64,000 nt of DNA from Variovorax soli NBRC 106424 (GTDB lineage: Bacteria > Pseudomonadota > Gammaproteobacteria > Burkholderiales > Burkholderiaceae_C), in NCBI RefSeq assembly GCF_001591385.1, contig NZ_BCUU01000015.1, positions 1-64,000 of the forward strand, given 5' to 3'. The notes beneath the pieces were generated by a model. It did not search any database. It saw only the letters and a program-made list of their open reading frames with translations, and was not told the DNA's origin. Shown here piece after piece: positions 20,340 through 27,876 of the stretch. Each line of letters starts with the position of its first letter. Within the stretch, counting starts at the first letter, position 1. The translations under genes were made by a program, and so were the position numbers.

Positions 20340-21383
20340 ATGGCGCTGATGGATTTCATCAAGAAGCAGTTCATCGACATCATCCAGTGGACCGAGACCG
20401 GCGACGGCACGCTGGCCTGGCGTTTCCCGATGCAGGACATGGAGATCCAGAACGGCGCCTCGCTCACGGTGCGCGAGTCGCAGGTGGCCCTGTTCGTCAA
20501 CGAGGGCCAGGTGGCCGACGTCTTCGGGCCGGGCATGTACAAGCTCACGACCCAGACCCTGCCGGTCCTCACCTACCTGAAGAACTGGGACAAGCTCTTC
20601 CAGTCTCCCTTCAAGAGCGACGTCTACTTCTTCAGCACCCGCCAGCAGGTGGACCAGAAGTGGGGCACGCCCCAGCCCATCAGCATCCGCGACAAGGACT
20701 TCGGCGCGGTGCGCCTGCGCGCCTTCGGCAACTATGCCTACCGCGTGGCCGACGCGAAGAAGTTCCACACCGAGATCTCCGGCACGCGCGACATCTATTC
20801 GGTGCAGGACCTGGACGGCCAGCTGCGCGGCCTGGTGCTGCAGAACATCAGCAACGCCATTGCCGCCAGCGGCGTGCCCTTCCTGGACCTGGCGGCCAAC
20901 CAGAACCAGTTTGCGCAGGCGCTGGCCAACCAGCTGGCGCCGGAATTCTCGAAGCTGGGCCTGCAACTCGACGGCATGACCGTGCAGAACCTCTCGCTGC
21001 CCGAGGAGCTGCAGAAGATCCTCGACCAGAAGATCGGCATGGGCATGGTCGGCAACGACATGGGCAAGTTCATGCAATACCAGACGGCGCAGGCCATCCC
21101 GAAGTTTGCCGAAGGCGCCTCGCAGGGCGGCGGCGTGGCGGGCGACGCCATGGGCCTGGGCGCGGGCGTGGCGCTGGGCCAGGTCCTGGCGCAGAACCTG
21201 GCGCAGGGCCTGCAAGGCGGCCAGGGCGCTGCACCGGCGGCCCCGGCGCCTGCCGTGGCAGCCGTCAGCCCGGCCGACGTCATGGCCACGCTGGAGAAGC
21301 TGGGCGAACTCAAGGCCAAGGGCATCCTCACGCAGGAAGAGTTCGACGCCAAGAAGACCGAACTGCTCAAGAAGCTGGTCTGA
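20340..21383 (+). CDS. SPFH domain protein with C-terminal SHOCT motif (YdjI/virion-core-like)
   Basis: First gene of a five-gene operon. Of 347 residues, about 1-240 are an SPFH/band-7-type domain: LVRESQVALFVNEGQVADVFGPGMYKL, then YFFSTRQQVDQKWGTPQPI and a long region with NQLAPEFSKLGLQLDGMTVQNLSLPEELQ. A Gly/Ala/Gln-rich linker (about 255-310) follows, and then a SHOCT motif, LGELKAKGILTQEEFDAKKTELLKKL, at the end. There is no transmembrane segment. Related proteins cluster with PspA-type membrane-stress genes. GAGGAG lies 9 bases before the ATG. Likely scaffolds a membrane-associated complex; this is inference. Confidence 0.88.
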   Translation: MALMDFIKKQFIDIIQWTETGDGTLAWRFPMQDMEIQNGASLTVRESQVALFVNEGQVADVFGPGMYKLTTQTLPVLTYLKNWDKLFQSPFKSDVYFFSTRQQVDQKWGTPQPISIRDKDFGAVRLRAFGNYAYRVADAKKFHTEISGTRDIYSVQDLDGQLRGLVLQNISNAIAASGVPFLDLAANQNQFAQALANQLAPEFSKLGLQLDGMTVQNLSLPEELQKILDQKIGMGMVGNDMGKFMQYQTAQAIPKFAEGASQGGGVAGDAMGLGAGVALGQVLAQNLAQGLQGGQGAAPAAPAPAVAAVSPADVMATLEKLGELKAKGILTQEEFDAKKTELLKKLV

Positions 21384-21430
21384 CGCCTCGGCGCAGATCT
21401 TTCTCGCAGAGATGACGCCATCGTCGTCGA

Positions 21431-22939
21431 ATGGCTGAGGGCGCAGCCAGCACTCAGCGTGCCTACCGGGCGCCCTGCCCGGGCTGCGGCGCGCCGGTCG
21501 AGTTCCGCTCGGCGCAGTCGACCCATGCCGTCTGCGCCTATTGCCAGAGCACCGTGGTGCGCCAGGGCGACACGCTGGCGCGAATCGGCAAGATGGCCGA
21601 GCTCTTCGACGACTTCAGCCCGCTGCAGCTCTTTGCCGCAGGACGCATCCAGGAGCGCGGCTTCACCATCGTCGGGCGGCTGCAGTACCGCTACCAGGGC
21701 GGTCATTGGACCGAATGGATCGCCGCCCTCGACGACGGCCGCATCGGCGTGCTCGCCGAGGACAACGGCGCGTACGTCTTTGCCCTGCCGCACGAACTCA
21801 AGCGCGCGGCGCCTGCGGCGGCCGCCCTCCAGCCGGGCCTGACCACCGCCATCGACGGTGAGCCCTTCACCGTCGGCTCCCATCAGCAGGTCAGCCTGGT
21901 CTCGGCCCAGGGCGAACTGCCGCGGCTGCCCGAACTGGGCCGGCCCTTCACCGTGGTGGAGCTGCGGAGCGACCGGGGGCTGGTGCTCAGCCTGGAATAC
22001 GAAGCCGAGGCGCCCACGGCGTACCTGGGGCGCAGTGTCGCGCTGGACGAACTCCAGCTCGCCGGGCTGCGCGCCGAGTCGGCCAAGGAGGAGAAAGGCC
22101 GCAGCTTCGCCTGCCCGAATTGCGGCGCACCGGTCACGCCGGTGCTGGCCGAGAGCCGGTCCATCGCCTGCGGAAGTTGCGGGACCCTCATCGACCTGAG
22201 CGCGGGGCTGGGCGGTGAGCTCAAGCACGCCGTGCAGGACGAGCCGGTGCGCCCGCTGATCGCATTGGGCAAGACCGGCCAGCTGCAGGGCGTAGCGTGG
22301 CAGGTGCTGGGCTTCCAGCACCGCATGGGCGAGGTGCCCGGCGAGGACGAGCAGTTCGGCTGGAGCGAATACCTGCTCTACAACCGGCAGCGCGGCTTTT
22401 CCTTTCTGGTGGATTCCGAAGAGGGCTGGAGCCTGGTGCGCCCCCTCACCGGCGGCGCGAACCTGTCGAAGGACGGGCGCCTGGCCACCGCCCAGGGAAA
22501 GCAATACCAGCTGCAATACAGCTACAAGGCGACCACGAGCTACGTGGCCGGCGAGTTCTACTGGCGCGTCGAGCGCGGCCAGCAGACCTTCAACCGCGAC
22601 TTCGCCGCCGGCAATGCGCTGCTGTCGCTGGAGCAATCGGCCGGTGAACAGACCTGGTCGGCCGGCTCGAAGATCGACAGCGCCGCCGTGGCCGTGGCCT
22701 TCGGCCTGGAAGACCGGAAATCGTTCTTCAAGCGCAGCGACGCGGGGCCAGTCAGCTTGGCGCCGCGCCTGGGCTGCGGCATGGTCATCCTGATCCTGGT
22801 GCTGCTCATCGTGCTGCTGCTTTTGCTCAGCACATGCAGCGCGCGCTGCGATCCGCGCTACGAGAACTGCTCTTCTTCGTCCTACCGCACCTCGGGCGGC
22901 TCCTATGGGGGCTATTCGAGCGGCGGTGGCCACAAGTAA
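21431..22939 (+). CDS. DUF4178 membrane protein with two zinc ribbons
   Basis: A 502-residue protein. It opens with a zinc ribbon (CPGCG...CAYCQ, about residues 16-39), then a first DUF4178 beta-barrel-like domain (about 55-200). A second zinc ribbon follows (CPNCG...CGSCG, about 223-246), then a second DUF4178 domain (about 280-430, with WSEYLLYN and GFSFLV). One transmembrane helix (about 444-466, Ile/Leu/Val-rich) and a short Cys/Ser/Gly-rich tail end the protein. DUF4178 is of unknown function but recurs with DUF350 and aminopropyltransferase-like genes. Starts 47 bases after the SPFH gene. Confidence 0.85.
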   Translation: MAEGAASTQRAYRAPCPGCGAPVEFRSAQSTHAVCAYCQSTVVRQGDTLARIGKMAELFDDFSPLQLFAAGRIQERGFTIVGRLQYRYQGGHWTEWIAALDDGRIGVLAEDNGAYVFALPHELKRAAPAAAALQPGLTTAIDGEPFTVGSHQQVSLVSAQGELPRLPELGRPFTVVELRSDRGLVLSLEYEAEAPTAYLGRSVALDELQLAGLRAESAKEEKGRSFACPNCGAPVTPVLAESRSIACGSCGTLIDLSAGLGGELKHAVQDEPVRPLIALGKTGQLQGVAWQVLGFQHRMGEVPGEDEQFGWSEYLLYNRQRGFSFLVDSEEGWSLVRPLTGGANLSKDGRLATAQGKQYQLQYSYKATTSYVAGEFYWRVERGQQTFNRDFAAGNALLSLEQSAGEQTWSAGSKIDSAAVAVAFGLEDRKSFFKRSDAGPVSLAPRLGCGMVILILVLLIVLLLLLSTCSARCDPRYENCSSSSYRTSGGSYGGYSSGGGHK

Positions 22940-22969
22940 ATCACCAATCACCCTCAAAAGGAGGTCGTC

Positions 22970-23188
22970 ATGGGAATCGAATGGTTGAAGCCGGCGGTGG
23001 TGCTGGGTTCGCTGGTCTACGCGCTGATCGGCGTGGTGGTGTTCTGCGTGTGTTTCGTCGTCATCGACAAGCTCACGCCCTATGACCTGTGGAACGAGAT
23101 CGTCGAGAAGCAGAACCGCGCGCTGGCGCTGGTGGTTGCGGCCATGTCCCTGGGCATCTCCATCATCGTGGCGGCCGCCATCCATTGA
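22970..23188 (+). CDS. DUF350 family small inner-membrane protein
   Basis: A 72-residue protein with two hydrophobic helices (about 7-32 and 50-71) separated by a short charged loop (DKLTPYDLWNEIVEKQNRALA), i.e. one DUF350 unit. E. coli YjfL and many relatives carry this domain. An excellent AAAGGAGG site lies 6-7 bases before the ATG. The stop codon overlaps the TTG start of the next gene (TTGA), so expression is coupled. Function unknown; presumed membrane partner of the neighbouring proteins. Confidence 0.88.
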   Translation: MGIEWLKPAVVLGSLVYALIGVVVFCVCFVVIDKLTPYDLWNEIVEKQNRALALVVAAMSLGISIIVAAAIH

Positions 23189-24720
23189 ACCCCGCCGCGC
23201 GCCGTCCGGGCCCGGTGGACCTGGCCCTGCTGGCCAGCGTCTTCGTGGTGGCCGCCTGCGGCCTGGTGTACGAACTCACGGCCGCGGCACTGAGTTCGTA
23301 CCTGCTGGGCGATTCGATCCTGCAGTTCAGCACGGTCATCGGCACCTATCTGTTCGCGATGGGGCTGGGCTCCTGGCTCTCGCGCTTCCTGGAGCGCCAG
23401 CTGCCGGCGCATTTCCTGCGCATCGAGTTGCTGGTGGCGTGCGTGGGCGGGCTGATGCCGGCCCTCCTCTACCTGGCCAATGCCTGGGTGCCGGGCGCCT
23501 TCCGGCTGCTGCTCTACGGCATGGTGGTCGTGGTGGGCACGCTGGTGGGGCTGGAGATTCCGCTGGTCATGCGCATCCTGCGCCGGCATGTGCAGCTCAA
23601 GGAGCTGGTCTCGCAGGTGCTCACCTTCGACTACCTCGGGGCGCTGGCGGTGTCGGTGGCTTTTCCGCTGCTGCTCGTGCCGCACCTGGGCATGATCCGC
23701 ACCGGCCTTCTGTTCGGCTGGATGAATGCGGCCGTGGCGGTGTGGGCGCTGTGGCTGTTCCGGCATGAACTGCGGCGCCTGCCTGCGCATGCGCTGGCCT
23801 GTGCCGCCACGCTGGTGCTGCTCGGCCTGGCCTTCGCGCAAGCGGATCGCATCACCAGCGTGGCGGAAGATCGCTTCTACCAGGACCGCATCGTCTTCAG
23901 CGCCAGCTCGCCCTACCAGCGCATCGTCGTCACGCGCGGCAGCGCCGGGCACCGCCTGTTCCTCAACGGCAACCTGCAGTTCGCCGAGCGCGACGAGTAC
24001 CGCTACCACGAGGCGCTGGTGCATCCGGTGATGGCGGCCCACGGCGCGCCCAGGAAGGTGGCCGTGCTCGGCGGCGGCGACGGGATGGCGGTGCGCGAGA
24101 TCCTCAAGTACCCGTCGGTCGAGCAGGTCACGCTGGTGGAACTCGATCCGAACATGACCGAGCTGTTCTCGAGCCACGCGACGCTGGCGGCGCTCAACGG
24201 CCACTCGCTTGCATCGAGCAAGCTGCGCATCGTCAACACCGATGCCTTCCAGTGGCTGCAGCAGGACGCGAGCGACGGGGCCGACACCTACGACGTGATC
24301 GTGGTGGACTTTCCCGATCCGACCAACTTCGCCATCGGCAAGCTCTACACCAACTCCTTCTACGCGCTGCTCGACAAGCGGTTGTCGGCCAGTGGCTATG
24401 CGGTGGTGCAGACCACTTCTCCGCTCATCGCACGCAAGAGCTTCTGGACCGTTGCCGCCACCATCGAATCGGTGGGCCTGGCGGCCACGCCCTATCACGC
24501 GCATGTCCCGAGCTTTGGCGAGTGGGGCTTCATCGTCGCCAGCCGCAGGCCCTGGCGCACGCCCGACGCGCTGCCCGCCGGCCTGCGCTTTCTCACGCTG
24601 GATACCTTGCCGCAGCTGTTCGCCTTTCCGCCCGACATGGCACGCGTGCCGGCGCCGGTGAACCGGCTGTCGAACCAGGTGCTGGTCACCACCTACGAGC
24701 ACGAGTGGGGCAAGCCATGA
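23185..24720 (+). CDS. membrane-anchored polyamine aminopropyltransferase (spermidine synthase-like)
   Basis: A 511-residue fusion: about seven transmembrane helices (residues 10-225) followed by a cytoplasmic spermidine synthase fold (about 235-511). The fold carries the nucleotide-binding motif VLGGGDGMAVREILK (about 290-304), VELDPNM, and the catalytic-acid motif VVDFPDPTNFAIGKLYTNSFY split as DFPDP and LYTNSFY (about 371-390), so the catalytic Asp is retained. It presumably transfers an aminopropyl group from decarboxylated AdoMet to an amine. The TTG start overlaps the DUF350 stop, and its own stop overlaps the next ATG (ATGA). The acceptor substrate is unknown. Confidence 0.88.
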   Translation: MNPAARRPGPVDLALLASVFVVAACGLVYELTAAALSSYLLGDSILQFSTVIGTYLFAMGLGSWLSRFLERQLPAHFLRIELLVACVGGLMPALLYLANAWVPGAFRLLLYGMVVVVGTLVGLEIPLVMRILRRHVQLKELVSQVLTFDYLGALAVSVAFPLLLVPHLGMIRTGLLFGWMNAAVAVWALWLFRHELRRLPAHALACAATLVLLGLAFAQADRITSVAEDRFYQDRIVFSASSPYQRIVVTRGSAGHRLFLNGNLQFAERDEYRYHEALVHPVMAAHGAPRKVAVLGGGDGMAVREILKYPSVEQVTLVELDPNMTELFSSHATLAALNGHSLASSKLRIVNTDAFQWLQQDASDGADTYDVIVVDFPDPTNFAIGKLYTNSFYALLDKRLSASGYAVVQTTSPLIARKSFWTVAATIESVGLAATPYHAHVPSFGEWGFIVASRRPWRTPDALPAGLRFLTLDTLPQLFAFPPDMARVPAPVNRLSNQVLVTTYEHEWGKP

Positions 24721-26345
24721 TCGGGCGCCGCCGCTTCCTCGGCGCGGCCGCCGGCAGCCTGGCGCTGGCGGCGTGCGAGGCGCCGTCGTCCTCGGCGTCG
24801 CACATCGGAGGCGGCTTCGAAGGCATCGACATGGCGCGCGGCCATGCGTTGCGCGATGGCAGCCTGGCCGGCAAGGCACCGCAGGAATCGCGCCGCACCC
24901 GCGTGGTGATCGCGGGCGGCGGCGTCGCCGGCCTGGCGGCAGCGCGCGCCCTGCGGCTGGCCGGCATCGAGGACTTCGTGCTGCTGGAGCTGGAGGACGA
25001 GCCTGGCGGCAACAGCCGAGGCACGGCGGTCAAGGGCGTGCCCTGCCCCATGGGCGCGCACTACCTGCCCGTGCCCGGCGACGACGCCCGCGAAGTGCAG
25101 GACCTGCTGGAAGAGCTGGGCCTGCGGCGGCGCGTGGCCGGCCGCTGGGAATACGACGAGCGCCACCTGTGCCACAGCCCGCAGGAGCGCCTGTTCTTCG
25201 AAGGCCGGTGGCAGGAAGGGCTGTTGCCGGTGCAGGGCGTGCCTGCCGGCACCCTCGCGCAGTACCAGCGATTCGATTCGCTGGTGGAATCGCTGCGCCG
25301 GCGCGAGCATTTCGCGATTCCCATGGCGCGCTCGGCCCTGGGCCCGGGGCAGCTGGCGCTCGATGCGCAGCCCTTCGACGCCTGGCTGGACCAGCAAGGC
25401 CTGGATGATCCGCACCTGCGCTGGTACCTCGACTACTGCTGTCGCGACGACTACGGCGCCGGCAGCGAAGCGGTCTCTGCCTGGGCCGGCATCCACTATT
25501 TCGCCAGCCGCCACGGCTTCCATGCGCCGGGTTCGGCGGCGGACGAGTCGCCGGAGCGCGATGCCGTGCTGACCTGGGCCGAGGGCAACGGCTGGCTCAC
25601 GCGGCGGCTGGCCGAGCCGCTCGGGGCGCAGCGTGTGCTGTGCGGCCAGGTGGTGATGCGGATTTCGCAGGGGCGCTCGGGCGTGGAAGTCGACGTCTTC
25701 GACGCCGGCAGGCGCGCGCTCGTACGCTGGCAGGCCGAGCACTGCATCGTCGCCCTGCCCATCTTCCTGGCGGCGCGCGTGGTGGAAAGCCCACCCGACT
25801 TCCTTCGCCGGGCGGCGGCAACGCTGCGCCATGCGCCCTGGCTTGTCGCCAACGTGCATCTGGGCGCGCCGCTGGCCGACCGGCCGGGCGCCGCGCCGAG
25901 CTGGGACAACGTGCTCTACGGAACGCGCGGCTTGGGCTATGTGGATGCCGGCCACCAGCGCCTGGACCCGACGCCGCGCGAGACGGTCATCAGCTGGTAT
26001 CGGCCGCTGGGGCCCAGCCGCCATGACGCCGGCATCGACGGCCGGCGCCTGCTGCTGGAGCGCCCGTGGACCGCCTGGCGCGACGAACTGCTGGCCGAGC
26101 TGTCCGCGGCCCATCCCGACCTGGCCGGCCTGGCGACGCGCATCCAGATCACCCGCTATGGCCACGCCATGGCCATTCCGGCGCCCGGCCTGCTCGCCCA
26201 GTTGGGGGGCAGGCCGCAGCGCCTGGTTCGCGAGGGCCGCGTGGCCTTCGCGCATGCCGACTGGTCGGGCTACTCGATCTTCGAAGAGGCCTTCAGCCGC
26301 GGCCACTGGGCCGGCACGGCAGTGGCCGGCCGGCCTGCAGTCTGA
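24717..26345 (+). CDS. exported FAD/NAD(P)-binding oxidoreductase, amine-oxidase-like
   Basis: A 542-residue protein. The N-terminus GRRRFLGAAAGSLALAAC reads as a twin-arginine signal (RRRFLG) with a lipobox (LAAC), so a folded flavoprotein anchored outside the inner membrane is likely. The dinucleotide-binding motif VVIAGGGVAGLAAARAL is at about 62-78, with a downstream acidic residue in LLELEDEPGG. The C-terminal part has WSGYSIFEEAFSRGHWAG, as in amine-oxidase-type flavoproteins. It is coupled to the aminopropyltransferase (ATGA overlap), which suggests action on a polyamine-like product; that is inference. Confidence 0.83.
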   Translation: MIGRRRFLGAAAGSLALAACEAPSSSASHIGGGFEGIDMARGHALRDGSLAGKAPQESRRTRVVIAGGGVAGLAAARALRLAGIEDFVLLELEDEPGGNSRGTAVKGVPCPMGAHYLPVPGDDAREVQDLLEELGLRRRVAGRWEYDERHLCHSPQERLFFEGRWQEGLLPVQGVPAGTLAQYQRFDSLVESLRRREHFAIPMARSALGPGQLALDAQPFDAWLDQQGLDDPHLRWYLDYCCRDDYGAGSEAVSAWAGIHYFASRHGFHAPGSAADESPERDAVLTWAEGNGWLTRRLAEPLGAQRVLCGQVVMRISQGRSGVEVDVFDAGRRALVRWQAEHCIVALPIFLAARVVESPPDFLRRAAATLRHAPWLVANVHLGAPLADRPGAAPSWDNVLYGTRGLGYVDAGHQRLDPTPRETVISWYRPLGPSRHDAGIDGRRLLLERPWTAWRDELLAELSAAHPDLAGLATRIQITRYGHAMAIPAPGLLAQLGGRPQRLVREGRVAFAHADWSGYSIFEEAFSRGHWAGTAVAGRPAV

Positions 26346-26370
26346 AGACAGACCTGGCGCCCGCCGGGCC

Positions 26371-27759
26371 TCAGGCCTTCATCAGCGCTTCGATCTCGTC
26401 GGCCTTCACCGGCACGCCGCGGCTGATGAGTTCGCAGCCCGTCTCGGTGACCACCGCGTCGTCCTCGATGCGAATGCCCAGGTTCCAGAATTCGTCCGGC
26501 ACGCCTTCGGTCGGCCGCACGTAGAGGCCGGGTTCGATGGTCAGCACCATCCCCGGACGCAGGATGCGGCTGGGGCGGTTCGTGATCGTCTCACCCGACA
26601 GCGGGTCCTTGCGCTCGCTGGTCTCGCCGATCTGGCTCGGCTCCACGTAGCTGCCGCAGTCGTGCACATCCATGCCCAGCCAATGGCCGGTGCGATGCAT
26701 GTAGAAGGGGAAATAGGCGCGCTGCTCGATCACATCCTCGGCCGTGCCCAGCTTTTTCGCGTCCAGGATCTTCAGGTCGAGCAGGCCCTGGGCCAGCACT
26801 TTGACGGTGGCTTCGTGCGGGTCGGTAAAGCGCGCGCCCGCCTTGGTGGCAGCCACTGCGGCGTCCTGGCTGGCCAGCACCAGGTCGTACAGGGCGCGTT
26901 GCGGACCGGTGAACCTGCCGTTGGCCGGAAAGGTCCGCGTGATATCGCTGGCGTAGCCATCCAGCTCGCAACCGGCGTCGATCAGCACCAGGTCGCCGTC
27001 CTTGACGGGGGCGACATCGGCTCGGTAATGCAGCACACAGGCATTGGCGCCTGCCGCGACGATCGAGCCATATGCCGGGTATTGCGAGCCGTTGAGGCGA
27101 AATTCGTGCAACAACTCGGCATCCAGGTGGTATTCGCGCACATCGTCGCCTTTGCGCAACATATTGGCGGACAACTTCATCGCGCGGATGTGGGCCTTGG
27201 CGCTGATGGCTGCGGCCTTTCGCATGACATCCAGCTCGTGGGCGTCCTTGACGAGCCGCATTTCGTCAAGCGGGCCGCACAAATCGCGCTGCTCCTCCGG
27301 ACAAATTGCGCCATAGCGCACCCGGGCCCGGACCGTCTGCAACCACTGGTCTACCCTAGTTTCGAGGCCTTTATGAGTCGCAAAGTTGTACCAGACGACC
27401 TCGCGGTTCTCCAGCAGGCGTGGCATTTGCTTGTCGAGCTCGTCGATGGACCAGGCCGCGTCCACGCCCAGCGCATGCGGCGCGGCCTCGGGGCCTAGCC
27501 GGTATCCGTCCCAGATTTCCCGCTCCAGGTCCTTGGGCGCGCAGAAAAGGGTGCTGCGGCCATTTCCCTCGAGCACCAGCCACGCATTGGGCTCGGTGAA
27601 GCCGGTCAGATAGAAGAAGTAGCTGTCGTGGCGGAAGAGGTAGTCGCTGTCCCGGTTGCGCTGGCGCTCCGGCGCGGTGGGAACGATCGCGATGCCGCCG
27701 GCACCGAGTTGGGCGGCCAGGCGGGCACGCCGGTCAGCGTAGGGAGAGTTGTTTGTCAT
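26371..27759 (-). CDS. pepP: Xaa-Pro aminopeptidase (aminopeptidase P)
   Basis: M24 metallopeptidase that removes N-terminal residues before proline. The 462 residues comprise an N-terminal AMP_N domain (DSYFFYLTGFTEPNAWLVL, about 48-66) and the pita-bread catalytic domain. The dimetal ligands are visible in DAGCELDGYASDITRTFP (two Asp, about 262-273), HRTGHWLGMDVHD (His), LTIEPGLYV (Glu) and GIRIEDDAVV (Glu). ATG at 27759 is chosen; a GTG three codons upstream is equally possible, as neither has a strong ribosome-binding site. Convergent with the FAD gene. Confidence 0.96.
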   Translation of the reverse strand: MTNNSPYADRRARLAAQLGAGGIAIVPTAPERQRNRDSDYLFRHDSYFFYLTGFTEPNAWLVLEGNGRSTLFCAPKDLEREIWDGYRLGPEAAPHALGVDAAWSIDELDKQMPRLLENREVVWYNFATHKGLETRVDQWLQTVRARVRYGAICPEEQRDLCGPLDEMRLVKDAHELDVMRKAAAISAKAHIRAMKLSANMLRKGDDVREYHLDAELLHEFRLNGSQYPAYGSIVAAGANACVLHYRADVAPVKDGDLVLIDAGCELDGYASDITRTFPANGRFTGPQRALYDLVLASQDAAVAATKAGARFTDPHEATVKVLAQGLLDLKILDAKKLGTAEDVIEQRAYFPFYMHRTGHWLGMDVHDCGSYVEPSQIGETSERKDPLSGETITNRPSRILRPGMVLTIEPGLYVRPTEGVPDEFWNLGIRIEDDAVVTETGCELISRGVPVKADEIEALMKA

Positions 27760-27876
27760 AGGCGTCACGATGCCATACGTCTGTAACAGGTGGGTGTTGC
27801 AGTCGCGCAGATCGTGAAAAGGTTTGCAAGAACGATTGCCTGGGCAGCTGTCAATAGAAAGAATTGGTTATGTCGA

